DNA of 64,000 bases, from assembly GCF_000739935.1 (NCBI RefSeq), contig NZ_BBJU01000022.1, positions 1 to 64,000 of the forward strand, in the 5' to 3' direction. Below are positions 9,176-20,200 of this stretch, piece after piece. Both the position numbers and the translations under genes were made by a program. The first letter of the stretch is position 1; the number at the start of each line of letters is the position of its first letter. The stretch is from Agrobacterium rubi TR3 = NBRC 13261. Its GTDB lineage: Bacteria; Pseudomonadota; Alphaproteobacteria; Rhizobiales; Rhizobiaceae. The notes under the pieces were generated by a model. The model searched no databases. It was given only the letters and a program-made list of their open reading frames with translations, and was not told where the DNA came from.

Positions 9176-10456
9176 CTACCGCCCTCCAGTGCTGGCTTTT
9201 TGTGGCGTCGGTCTTGGGCTACAGCCAGCGTTGCCCCCCGGTTCATTAAGTCTGTCTTCTACCATGCGACTAGAGATCGACAGCGCCGCCGCCGCAACAC
9301 CGTCAGTGGAATAAAAATTCCCTCGCTCTTGAATGGAGGCCGCCACAAGGCGGAAGAAGGCCCTTCTCAATTCAGGATCGGGGACTATTGGTGATCGCCA
9401 GAATTCATCGAGCGAACCCTGATTTGTCAGTCCCTCGATATCAAAAAGGGCCGCTCCCAACGTTTTCGTCGGAATGGACTGGCTGAGCGCAGAAAGTGCC
9501 GCTGTTGAGTTTACAGTCACAACCCCGCGACACCCTGTCATGAGGGCGTTGAAATCTCCGCCGTCGAAGTAAAAAACCCTTTCGTCCACGCCAAATTTCT
9601 CAGCGGCTGACTGGATAACCCGGCTCCAGGAAATCAGCCCATTGTCCAAGGGGTGAACTTTGATTGCCAATCTTGCTGATCCATCAGCAGCGTGCGCAAA
9701 AGAAGAAATCACATGGGCAATCGCATCTCGCTGGCTCTTGTACGGCGAATGAGCACGCAACTGGTAGTCTGTTTCAAGCTGCAGAGGGTAGACGAACCAG
9801 GGCGCTCCGCCACTTTGCAATGATTCAGTCAACACACGCGCTTCCTTTTCTCGATGCCGAGCCGTTGCCAACCGCCCAACCCAGCCTGCATATTCCGCTA
9901 GAGGATGAAACAGGCCGTGGAACCGATATCGCGGATAGAGAAGACCCAAAAATACAGATGGGAGATAATAGGCGAGGTCCGCTAAGGCCTCGTTCAGGAA
10001 CGTCTGCGAATATTTCCGTGTCCAGTCAGGCTCCGGCAAATCTGCTGCTGCTCTCATGATTACATCTGGATCGTTCGGAAACCGTGAGTTGGATGACATG
10101 CCATCCAGCTCCACCGTTACCCAGTCAGGCCGTAGGTAACCCATCTCGATGACGACGACTTCGACACCACGCTCCTTGGCTGCTTGCACGGCCTCCTTGT
10201 GGTAAGGGCGCTCTTCGCCGAGCAAAATGATGGTGCCGATTCTGCGATCGTCTATAAATGAACGTATATAGGCACGCCACTTTTCAAGGCTGCCGCGGTA
10301 ATTGGATGCTCCACCGCGTCTCCAGAAAATCTGGTCACCGACATTGAGATTGATGCGATAACACGCATGACCGGCGCGGGTGAGATGCTCTGCAATCTTT
10401 GCAAATAGGGGTGACGAAGGCCCTTGGAGAAAGAGGAATGCCTTTTGATCACTCAC
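9176..10456 (-). CDS. rkpJ: RkpJ, KpsS-like capsule lipid-linker protein
   Basis: A 426-residue KpsS/KpsC superfamily protein. The N-terminus AFLFLQGPSSPLFAKIAEHL, then YRINLNVGDQIFW and the later GGDFNALMTGCRGVVTVNS and LSALSQSIPTKTLG segments are the family hallmarks. In E. coli, KpsS adds the first beta-Kdo to the lipid anchor of group 2 capsules; rkpJ is the rhizobial homologue known to be needed for K antigen. The GTG at 10456 overlaps the rkpI stop in the arrangement GTGA and has AAGGA about 12 bp upstream, so it is preferred over an ATG at 10513 that would overlap rkpI by 60 bp. It is the last gene of the rkpA-G-H-I-J chain. Confidence 0.9.
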   Translation of the reverse strand: MSDQKAFLFLQGPSSPLFAKIAEHLTRAGHACYRINLNVGDQIFWRRGGASNYRGSLEKWRAYIRSFIDDRRIGTIILLGEERPYHKEAVQAAKERGVEVVVIEMGYLRPDWVTVELDGMSSNSRFPNDPDVIMRAAADLPEPDWTRKYSQTFLNEALADLAYYLPSVFLGLLYPRYRFHGLFHPLAEYAGWVGRLATARHREKEARVLTESLQSGGAPWFVYPLQLETDYQLRAHSPYKSQRDAIAHVISSFAHAADGSARLAIKVHPLDNGLISWSRVIQSAAEKFGVDERVFYFDGGDFNALMTGCRGVVTVNSTAALSALSQSIPTKTLGAALFDIEGLTNQGSLDEFWRSPIVPDPELRRAFFRLVAASIQERGNFYSTDGVAAAALSISSRMVEDRLNEPGGNAGCSPRPTPQKASTGGR

Positions 10457-12045
10457 TTGAAGCGTTCCTTGTAAAGATGGGCATGCCACAGGAGCGTTTC
10501 GAAAAGGGTCCATGGGGCCTCGATGCGTGAGGCCGTGGATTTGTGTTTGTCTTGTCTGGCCTTTGCCAACGGAACGATAAAGTAATCTGTTCGAGGATCC
10601 GGGAACGGATCGGCGTAACGTTTGAGCAGTGGTGCATGATCACCGTAAAAAGCAAGCCAGACGGGACGGTCGTATTTGTCCAGTTCGTCAATCAGATAGG
10701 CCAACGCCTCGTCCGCTTTGCGTAAAAGCTCTTTGTAGATATCCACGGGGTCTGTCAGCCCCTCGCAACGACCGGGTTCCCACGGCCCGTGATTGGCCAT
10801 GGATGCCACGAAAAGCAGTGCGGATCGCTGTTTGTCGATCTTATCAGCGATATGCAAAACCTTTTGGGTCAGACGCATATCGGAAACGTAGGCTCCATCC
10901 CTTTCCAGAACATGATCAAAATCATCAAGCATCGTCATCTCGCTGAAGCCGAGAACTGGCATGGCTTTGTGGCGGAGAAAAAAGGTCCGGTCATAGGGAT
11001 GGATGAAATGCGTCAGCCAACCGGCCTTGCGCAATTTGTTGGGCCAAACGACGTCGGCATAATGTGATGCCCGCAGATAGGGGTAGCTGGCGTCGGCATG
11101 AACTTCATTGGGTTGGAGACCACTGAGCACGGCGAATTCCGTGCGAAGGGTGTAGCCGCCCTCGAACACGGTGGTCATACGCCCCCATTGCGCTGCGCGT
11201 TCCTTCAGCAGATCGATGGTGGGCAACTGGAGGTCAAGTTCGCCCACGTTTCTCAGATCCATGAAGGATTCGGATTGCCAGACGATCAACAGCGGCGCGT
11301 CCTTGTTTGGCTCGCCCAGCATATCGTTCATGACACTTTGAAGGCCTTGGGCGATTTCCTCGATAATGGTGTCCCGCTTCATGCCAAGCCACATCATGAA
11401 ATGATAGCTGACAGAGGTGAACGTGCCGAACCGGGTCGTGTTGGATTTTACGTCGAGCGTCGTCAAAAGCTTCTGGGAAATCGTCGCGGCCAGATGGCCG
11501 ATCGGTTTCACAAATAGCAACAGGATGGACAGGGTTGGAACAAGGATACCAACGAGTATCCACAGTGGCGTATAGCTCTGCGGAATGATGGCGGGTTCGG
11601 TGACCATGAAAAGTGCCGTCACGCCAAAGACGTAACCGAGCGCAATGATCCAAAAGACGATGTTGAGATTCGTCGCATAAAAAATCGACTTGTATTTGAA
11701 CACGTCAACAACGAGCGCAATATCTGAAAACACCAGTGGTTCGCGAATGAAGATGTATTTCGCCCGCGATATTCCCGTGAAAATTACGAAAAAGCTGATG
11801 GTTCCCAGGCAGCAATAAAGCGGGCGCCACGAGATCGCAAAGAAAATTGAGAACACGAAAAGGATGATCGGCAGCCGCATGATATGCTCGACGAGAACCC
11901 TCCCCCAGCCATGCGGCAGACGGCTTTTTCGCCTAACTGGTTGTGGCATCGCAAAGGGATCCGTCAGATAGACGACGATCGCAGCAACGATAAATGAAGC
12001 GACGGTCAGTGCGATCGGATGATCCTCATGTATCAACATGTCCAT
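10453..12045 (-). CDS. rkpI: RkpI, membrane sulfatase/LTA-synthase-like phosphotransferase
   Basis: This 530-residue protein has four to five hydrophobic N-terminal segments, then an extracytoplasmic alkaline-phosphatase/sulfatase fold domain. Visible motifs are LIVWQSESFMD (metal site start), TLRTEFAVLSG (position of the nucleophilic Thr in LTA synthases), FVASMANHGPWEP and WLAFYGDHAP (metal ligands). Family members transfer phospho-groups from phospholipids to surface glycans or lipids. RkpI is required for K antigen in Sinorhizobium, with no proven reaction. It is the fourth gene of the rkp block, between rkpH and rkpJ. The start at 12045 (MDMLIHEDH) has a GG-rich ribosome site, and 15 bp separate it from rkpH. 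Confidence 0.9.
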   Translation of the reverse strand: MDMLIHEDHPIALTVASFIVAAIVVYLTDPFAMPQPVRRKSRLPHGWGRVLVEHIMRLPIILFVFSIFFAISWRPLYCCLGTISFFVIFTGISRAKYIFIREPLVFSDIALVVDVFKYKSIFYATNLNIVFWIIALGYVFGVTALFMVTEPAIIPQSYTPLWILVGILVPTLSILLLFVKPIGHLAATISQKLLTTLDVKSNTTRFGTFTSVSYHFMMWLGMKRDTIIEEIAQGLQSVMNDMLGEPNKDAPLLIVWQSESFMDLRNVGELDLQLPTIDLLKERAAQWGRMTTVFEGGYTLRTEFAVLSGLQPNEVHADASYPYLRASHYADVVWPNKLRKAGWLTHFIHPYDRTFFLRHKAMPVLGFSEMTMLDDFDHVLERDGAYVSDMRLTQKVLHIADKIDKQRSALLFVASMANHGPWEPGRCEGLTDPVDIYKELLRKADEALAYLIDELDKYDRPVWLAFYGDHAPLLKRYADPFPDPRTDYFIVPLAKARQDKHKSTASRIEAPWTLFETLLWHAHLYKERFK

Positions 12046-12059
12046 GCAGCCCTGTTAAA

Positions 12060-12848
12060 CTATGCCGTCACGCGTGCAAGCCGCCAGAACATGACGGGCT
12101 TTATGAATGCTGCAAAACACGACAAAAGCTTCAATGTTAGTCCGAAATGGACCTGCCGTTTTCCCCGCTCAGTGCCATCAACGAGCAACTGCGCCACTTT
12201 CTCGGGCCTCCAGGGTCGCACCGCGCCCATCATGACTTGCGCTGCGTGGGGACGAAGACCTATTTCGAGTTCATATTGCGGGGTCAATGTATCCGGTGGA
12301 TAAGAGATGGACACGGACACACCGTAGCCTCGCGCTTCCAGCCGCAAGGCTTCGGCAAAACCCGTGAGAGCAGACTTCGATGCGCAATAGGCGCTGTAAG
12401 CCGGAATACCAATAAGGGCAGCCCCTGATGATACCAGCATAATGCGACCGCTTCGTCTTTCTTTCATTCCGGCAAGGACTGCGCGAACCGCATAGACAGT
12501 GCCGAAGACGTTGACAGTCAGTTGCGCGTCAAAGACGTCAGACGATTGCGCATCGAAATACTGCGGATCGACACGGCCGGCGGAGGTGACAAGCACGTCG
12601 CAGGGTCCGTTTTGCGCTTCGGCTGCACGAACGGCCGCTGCCACTTCAATCTCGTTGCAAACGTCAACGGCGACAAGGAAGATGGCATCCGGCTTTATGA
12701 CGTCGGATGTGAGCAGTTTCTCTTTCGCGCTCTGGAGAATGTCGGCTCTGCGTGCCATCAGAGAAACGCGATGACCTTTGGAAAGATATATCCGGGCGAC
12801 CTCAAGACCGATACCGCTTGATCCGCCTGTTATGATAACATGAGCCAT
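12060..12848 (-). CDS. rkpH: RkpH, short-chain dehydrogenase resembling 3-ketosphinganine reductases
   Basis: This 262-residue classical SDR has TGGSSGIG at residues 7-14, the VTSAGRV segment, catalytic Ser in LVSSGAAL (140-141) and Y154-x-x-x-K158 (SAYCASK). The N-terminal half (MAHVIITGGSSGIG then SLMARRADILQSAKEKL) recalls eukaryotic 3-ketodihydrosphingosine reductases, and the C-terminus has a hydrophobic amphipathic stretch. It probably reduces a keto group made by the neighbouring oxoamine synthase RkpG. rkpH is a known K-antigen gene. The gene lies 27 bp after rkpG and 15 bp before rkpI. The link to a sphingoid-like substrate is inference from similarity and gene order. Confidence 0.92.
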   Translation of the reverse strand: MAHVIITGGSSGIGLEVARIYLSKGHRVSLMARRADILQSAKEKLLTSDVIKPDAIFLVAVDVCNEIEVAAAVRAAEAQNGPCDVLVTSAGRVDPQYFDAQSSDVFDAQLTVNVFGTVYAVRAVLAGMKERRSGRIMLVSSGAALIGIPAYSAYCASKSALTGFAEALRLEARGYGVSVSISYPPDTLTPQYELEIGLRPHAAQVMMGAVRPWRPEKVAQLLVDGTERGKRQVHFGLTLKLLSCFAAFIKPVMFWRLARVTA

Positions 12849-12875
12849 AAAGTCGTTTCCAAAGCAGTCGCAATA

Positions 12876-14276
12876 TCACATGAATAGTTTCGCGACCTGC
12901 TGCATATCGAGAGCGCCCAAGCCCACATTTCGCTGCTTCAGATTCTGCAATATTTCGTCCGTCAGCTTCACCGCATGCGCAATCTGTTCGGGCGTGTGGT
13001 CGCTTGTCAAGAAGAACCGCAGACGCGCCATCCCTTCCTGAACCGCCGGATAGATGATGGGCAGAGCGTTGATTCCCGCTTTCAGCAGGTCGTTCGACAG
13101 TTGAACCGCGCGAAGGGAGTCACCCACAATGACAGGGACGACCGAATAACCTTCGCTGGGTCCGGTATCGAGGCCAGCCTGCTGTGCAAGCTGCAAAAAC
13201 AGCTGCCCGTTTCGGCGGAGCGAAGCCACGCGTTCCGGTTCATTCTCCAAAACGAGGAGGCTCGCATGTGCTGCGCTGGCCAAAGACGGAGCAAGGCCGA
13301 CGCTATAGACGAAGCCACCGGCTTGCGCCTTCAATATCTCGATGAGCGGCAAACTTCCCGCGACATAACCGCCACAACTGGACGCCGTCTTGGACAAAGT
13401 GCCCATCCAGATATCAACGCTGGATGAGTCGATGCCGAAATGCTCAAACGTGCCCCGCCCCGTTTCACCAAGAACACCCAGTGCGTGGGCTTCATCCACC
13501 ATCAGCCAAAAGCCGTATTTTGATCGCAACCGGACAAACTCCGGAAGATCGGCAATATCGCCATCCATCGAATACACACCCTCAACGATGACGAGAATGC
13601 GGTCGAAATCCCCCTCGATGCTGGAGAGAATTTTCTCGAGATCGGCGGGATTGTTATGTCGGAAGAAACGGCGCGATGCGCCTGAAAGCTTAACGCCGGA
13701 CAGAACGCTGTTGTGTATCAGTTCGTCGTGGATGACGAGATCCTTGGGGCCCACAATACAGCTGATGATCGTGGCGTTGGTCAGATAACCGCTGACGAAA
13801 CACACGGCGGCCTCCGTGCCGTAGACGGATGCGATTTTATGCTCGAGAACCGCATGCAAAGGCCGCTCGCCGGCCACAAGACGACTGGCGGACGCAGAAA
13901 TCCCATAATTTCCGATGGCATCCGTCGCAGCCTTCAGCACTGCAGGATGCGTATTGGTGCCGATATAGTCGTAGGATGCGAAATTGATGAGTTCACGACC
14001 GTCGATACGCGTCGTCGCTCCGGCGGCACCTTCATGCGAACGGTAAAACGGATTGTCCACACCCGCCAGATCGCTAATGGCCTTTTGCGCGACGATTTTC
14101 TTGTACTCGGGCAATTCATCGAAGCGCTTCGGCAGCTTTACGCGTTCCGGCGCGCGCCGATTGATGCGCGCCATGCGGTTCTGGCCGGTCTCTCCCTGGC
14201 GCTGCCGAAGCACGCTCACGAGCGTGCTCTCCGACGGTGCTTCGCTCAGGTCGTTGTGATCTGCTTCGTCAACCAT
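12876..14276 (-). CDS. rkpG: RkpG, PLP-dependent alpha-oxoamine synthase
   Basis: This 466-residue protein has the AONS/serine-palmitoyltransferase/ALA-synthase fold: an N-terminal extension of about 90 residues, NFASYDYIGTNTHP, IHDELIHNSVLSG, DEAHALGVLG (residues 261-270) and the PLP lysine K296 in GTLSKTASSCGGY. The family condenses an acyl thioester with an amino acid, releasing CO2. Here the likely acyl donor is the carrier-protein-bound chain of RkpA, whose gene overlaps this one by 8 bp. Substrate motifs do not tell whether glycine, alanine or serine is used. All core residues are present, so it should be active. Known in Sinorhizobium as a gene required for K-antigen synthesis. Confidence 0.93.
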   Translation of the reverse strand: MVDEADHNDLSEAPSESTLVSVLRQRQGETGQNRMARINRRAPERVKLPKRFDELPEYKKIVAQKAISDLAGVDNPFYRSHEGAAGATTRIDGRELINFASYDYIGTNTHPAVLKAATDAIGNYGISASASRLVAGERPLHAVLEHKIASVYGTEAAVCFVSGYLTNATIISCIVGPKDLVIHDELIHNSVLSGVKLSGASRRFFRHNNPADLEKILSSIEGDFDRILVIVEGVYSMDGDIADLPEFVRLRSKYGFWLMVDEAHALGVLGETGRGTFEHFGIDSSSVDIWMGTLSKTASSCGGYVAGSLPLIEILKAQAGGFVYSVGLAPSLASAAHASLLVLENEPERVASLRRNGQLFLQLAQQAGLDTGPSEGYSVVPVIVGDSLRAVQLSNDLLKAGINALPIIYPAVQEGMARLRFFLTSDHTPEQIAHAVKLTDEILQNLKQRNVGLGALDMQQVAKLFM

Positions 14277-17200
14277 TGTGACCGAGTTTTCTCTCTGAGA
14301 CTGTCGCGGTGTGCTTGTCGGTGAGTTGTTCTACCAACGACGTGCTGTTCACATCGTCGTCCGCGTCACCAGAGTTATCATCGGCGGTGACCTTTTCATA
14401 CAGTTTTTGTACGATATCACCCACGGTCGCACCGTCGCCCATGCCTGACAGCGGAATATCAATGCCCGTTTTCTGTTGGAAACCGACTCCCAGTTCCATC
14501 GCCATGAGGCTGTCCAGACCTATGTCCTTCAACACCTTGTCGGCTTTGACGCTGTCTTCCGCTACCTTGAGGATGGCCGCGATTTCGCCCGCGAGGAAGC
14601 CGTGCAGGATGGCGTAGGCTTCTTCATCCGACTTGCCGGACACCAGCGTTGCGAGATCAACCTGATCACCGTCGCCGCCAGAGGTTCCCCCTGCCGCATT
14701 GCGCGGAATTGCGGAAAAGAGTGGCTGCGATGTGATCGGCAGAGCCGACGCGCTTGCCCAGTCGAGTTCTGCGATCATGACGACAGCCTGATCGACCGCA
14801 CCCGTATCGTTCACGATGACACGCTCGACGAAACCGAGAGCGCCCCGTGCCTTGAGGGCGGTTTTGCCGAGACGGCGAGATAAGATATCGCTGACATTCG
14901 TATTGCGCGCCAGAAAGCCGACATCACCGATCGCGCCAAATCCAATGGCGAGCGCAGGCAACCCGGCACGCCGACGCGCGCGCGCCAGACCTTCGAGATA
15001 GCCGTTTGCGGCGACGTAGTTGCCCTGACCGGGATTGCCGATCATCGTTGTCGCTGACGAGAACAAAAGGAAGAGTTCAAGATCATCGGCCCGTGTCAGA
15101 CGATCAAGATTGCTCGCGCCCACTGCCTTGACGTCGATGACGGCACGGTTTTTCTCGCGGTCGAGGTTGGAAATCAGGCCGTCATTCAGAACCATGGCGG
15201 CATGCACGATGCCTTTGAGAGGACCGTACGAGCGAAGTTCCGTCAGCAGTGACTGGAGCGACGCTTCGACGGTGACATCGCAGGCGTGAACGGCGGCCTT
15301 TATGCCAGATGCTTTCCATGCGGCAACGGCATCCAGCGTTTCACGATCTGCGATCCCGCCGCGCGTGCAAAGTGCTAAATGGGTTGCACCACGGCTGCCA
15401 AGCCATTTTGCCGTTTCGAGACCAAATCCGCCAATACCGCCGACGACGAGATAAACGCCGGACGAAACTTTAAGCGCCTCGTTGGAAAACAGCTGCACAT
15501 GATCCTGACCCTGGATGGGCGGGCGCACGACGATCTTGCCGATGTGACCAGCATTCTGCATTAGCCGGAAAGCAGCACCTGTCTCATCGTAATGGAAGGC
15601 ACGATAAGGCAACGGGGTAAGTTTGCGTTCCGAGAACAATGTCCCAATATCGGCGAAGATTCGCCGCGTCAGGTCGGGCGCCTTGACGAGCAGCTGGTCG
15701 GCATCGATACCGAAATAGGAGATGTTGCGCCGGAATGGGCGCAGCGCAAGCTTGCGGTCCGAATAGTAGTCGCGTTTGCCAAGTTCCAGAAAACGACCGA
15801 ATGGCTTCACAAGTTCGAAACTGCGCTCCATCGCTTCGGCAAAGAGAGAATTCAGCACAAGCTCGACCCCCTCCCCGTCCGTCACACGCAAAACGTCGCC
15901 CACAAAAGCAAGCGAGCGCGAATCGAACACATGGTCCGCCCCTAGCAGCGTCAGGAACCGGCGCTTCTCGACGGTACCGGCCGTTGCGATGACTTTCGCG
16001 CCTTTGAGCTTGGCAATCTGCAGCGCAGCAAGACCAACGCCCCCGGCTGCACCATGGATCAGGATCGTTTCGCCCTCGCGGATACGACCCAGTTCAACCA
16101 TCGCGTAATAGGCCGTCAGAAAGGCAACAGGAACCGTGGCCGCTGCGGCCAGATCAATGCCATGCGGCACTTTGGTGACGCCATCGCGGGCAACGACCAT
16201 ATGTGTTGAGAACGCCTTGGGACCAATACCCATGACGTCATCGCCAATGGAAAGATCGGTCACCGAAGAGCCAGTGGCGGCGACTGTGCCAGCCATCTCC
16301 ATTCCGATTGTGGCTCCGGCAAAACCATCCTCTAGCGCCTCTTCGGGCAGGAGACCCATCGACCACATCACATCGCGGAAATTGAGACCGGTTGCAGCGA
16401 CTTTGACTACGATTTCATCTGCGCCGGGAACAGGAATCTTGTCCTGCGTCCAGACGATGCTATCGACGCGGCCGCTGGTTTGTTGCTGGATGGTCGCAGC
16501 TTCAAACGTCGTCGTTTTTCTGGCAGCATCGGAAATATAACTCGGAACAGCGCGGACCACCGACAACAAGCCGGTCCTTGCGCTGCATACCCATTCCCGC
16601 TCAGGGCCATCGTACGCGAGCAGAGACATGACGGCGTTTGATGTCTGCACCTGAGAAAGTGCCGCATCCAACAGGAAGACATCGAGTTCTTCATATTCGT
16701 TTTGCAGAACTCTTGCGAATGTCCACAAGCCGCTTGCGTCGGGATCGGCCTGATCGGATGCCGCAGGCGATCCGCCGGCCGCGACGACGAGTAGGCGGAC
16801 GCGCGCACTGCCTTGTCCACGCAGATGGGCGCGTGCTGCTTCTGCAAAAGCGCTCAGTGTCAAAACGGCGTCCTGAACGCCAGCCGCATCACGGCTTCTC
16901 GCGGGAAGAGCAAATATGACTGCAAGCGGATAGGATAGGCGCTCTGTAAACACCTGGTCGAATACTGCGCGCGCCTCATCAGGCGGGCAGAGCAGCGGTT
17001 TTGAGAAAGCCCCACACAGCACAGGGCTATCGGCTTCGCTTTGTGTTACCTCGAACACCGATGCGAAAGACGACGCGCCGACATTGCCTGCAGCAGCCTT
17101 GGTCAATGTCGCGGCCTGAACCAGCAACAATCCACCCTCGGCAGAGTCACACTGTGCGACGTCAGGTGTGCCAAAACCACACTCTTTGAGAAGGTCTTCC

Positions 17201-20200
17201 CACTGGGTGGAGGATGCAAACAGGCCGGTCGGGAATTCTGCCGTCGTGCTGCCGGAAAACCAGTTTTCCGTGAGGCCGAAAACGAAATCGGACAGAGCCG
17301 ACGACGAAGTTTCTGCGATTGCGACGCGACCGGCGCTGGATGCAGCCGTTCGCAAAACGTCTTTCAAGCCGCTATGCTCGCGGAAATGTCCATAGAGAGA
17401 CCCGCTGGCACTTACGACAACATCAGCGCGATCCAGTTGCGACACGTCATCGGGGGCGAGGCAATCAACAGATGGATTGCGCTCGAACCCGATTTCAAGC
17501 GTGCGACGCAGATGGTCTGATGGTTCAACGATGACGAGCCGCGCACCCTTGAGGGCAACAATATCTGCAAGGCGATTGCTGAAGGCTGTGGAGACGGCAC
17601 CGGCCTCAACGATTGTAAAACCATCACCCGGCAGAACATCAGCCAGAGCTGCATTCACCGCATCGATGACCAGTTGTTCACGACGACGCCCAAGCGCCGT
17701 GTGGTGGCGAACATGGTCGAGGGTCGCGTCGCTGAGGAAAGACGACGACTGGACCGGCTCGGAATGCGAGCCTTTCGCCAGAAGTTTGAGCGTTTCCTGA
17801 TAGGCGTTGTTGATCAACACCGTCTCTGCAACGCGTTCCGGGAAGCGACGGTAGATTTCGTTCAACAAATCGCTGAGGGGTGGCAGGCCGCTATCAGGCT
17901 GGATGGTCCAACCCGTATCGGCGAATTGCGCGATGCCAGCATCTTCCAAAGTGTACAGACTGCTCGAAAGGAAACATTGGAATTCCGTTTTACCTGGCAG
18001 CGACGACAAGGACACTGTCTGGTCTTTGCTTGCTATGAGCAGCGCGATATCGTGACAGGCGCGCTGAACAGCCGCGTCCAGAAGCAACGTCGCCTCATCC
18101 GTCTGCGCCTGGGCAACTTTGGGGAAGAGGCTCGCAGGCAAGGCGGCGACCGCGTGAGACGACGTGTCGGATGAAACCTGCTGTCTTGCAACAGCCTCAT
18201 AATGGAAGGCGACCGTATCAAGCGTACTGTGCTGACGCAGCCATGTCCGCCGGAAACGGCAATCATCCAGTGCGGCAACAAGTGTGCCATCTTCAGCCAA
18301 CAACTCGATACGTGCCTTCAGGCTGTTTGCGCTGAACCGCTGTATCTGAATAACAGCACTAACGATTGGCTGGCCGGAAGACGCAGTTCGGACAGCTCCG
18401 AACCGCACGGGAATATAAGGCGCGCCATCAATTTCGCCTGTCAACGTACCGAAAAGTGCGACAAGCCCGTGGAAAGCGGCGTCGGTGGACACCGGATCCA
18501 TGCCGTAGCTGAGATATGGATGGGCCGGGGACGCGGCCGGTCGCAGATTGACGACAATGTGCCGATCACCAAAAACCTCGGCACGTTCCAGAAGCTGGAA
18601 GCAAGGCGCATAGTCCAAACCGAAGCGTCGCGCGGTCTCATAAGCTTCAGCGGAGGAAATCGCGTGCGCCTTGCCAAGTGGCACAACGTTCAGTTCTGTC
18701 TTGCGAGACAGTCCAACGGAACGGCGACTGCGTGCCGTTGCATGGATCGTCCAGCCATCATCGCTCATGTATTCGCGAGAGGCGATCTCGACCATGCCGG
18801 TTTCCGGCGATATCCGCGTCAGCAGTTCAGCCATCCGGTTGTCACGCAGTTCCAAAGGCCGGAAAATTTCGAGATTGGTGATTTCTACCTCAGGGGTGAC
18901 GTAATACGCCCTCGCCGCCTGCACGGCGATTTCAATGAAGGCACTGCCCGGCATGATGGATTTTCCATCCACGACGTGTCCGGCCAAATCAGGAAACAAG
19001 AGCGCATCGATATGGTTTTTCCACACCGAGGCATTCGGATCGGTCCGCCATCCCAAAAGAGTATAGGGTCCATCCGCGCCATCACGGCCAAACACATTGA
19101 TCCCGTCAGATGTGATCTGCGGACGATAGGTCGCGTTCTCGAACGGCAATGGCGGCAAGTCTATGCCACTGATGGCAAGAGCGCGTCCACTGGCCGATAC
19201 AACCCGTGCCCCATGTGAAATACCACGAAGTGCTGACCGTTTGACCGGATCGATACCATCACCCAAGCCTGGACGAGCAAGGGTGGGGAGAACCACTGCG
19301 GAAGCGGAAACCTGTTTGGCAGTTTCAACAACATAGGTCGACAAAATGGGGCGGGGCGAAATTTCCATAAAGATATTGCATCCAGCCTCAAGCGCGCCAT
19401 TCACAGCCGCTTCGAATGCGATGGGTTCACGGACGTTTCGCCACCAGTAGTTGGCATCTAGTTGCTGTCCGTCGATTACCTTGCCGGTAACCGTGGAAAT
19501 GAAGGTCGTGTGTCCGCTTTGAGGTGCAAGAGAGGGAATTTCTGCAAGAAAAGCATCTCTTTCCCCATCGATCACCGGATGGTGGAACGGGTAGTTTATA
19601 TCGAGAATGTGTACGACGGTGCGGCTCGCCTGCGCCGCGGCCTTGAAACCCTTAATCTCCTCGACCGGACCGGAAATCGTAACCGAGTTGTGTGCATTCG
19701 TGGCTGCGACCATGATGTTATCGAGGCCATGACGCTGCGCAAAGGCAACCGCTGCTGGCTCCGACATAACCACTGCGGCCATCGTGCCGATGCCTGCCAA
19801 AGCATGCTGATGTTTGGATCGAATCGATACAACGGTCGTTGCATCTTCGGCACTCAGAATACCGGCGGCGTAAGCGGCCGCGACTTCACCGACGGAGTGA
19901 CCGAAGACGAGGTCAGGTTTTACGCCATAGCTGGCCAGACAATCCGTCAGTGCGGCCTGAACCGCAAACAGCAAGGGTTGCGCGATGCGGGTATCGCGGA
20001 GCTGTTGATCAAGGTCATCGGCAAACAGAAGCGACGATATATCAATGCTCGCGCGCTCAGCGAAAAGCGCGCTGAACTGATCGAACCTCGTGCGGAATTC
20101 GTTGCTTTCACGATAAGCATCGACGCCCATACCGGCCCACTGCGATCCATTTCCAGCATATACGAATGCCGTTTTGACCACTTTGCCCGGGACTTCGCCA

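Noticed and set aside
18202..19218. Long plus-strand frame (338 codons) opposite rkpA
   Set aside because: It lies entirely inside the rkpA synthase on the other strand, has no domain or ribosome site and reflects GC-rich codon bias.
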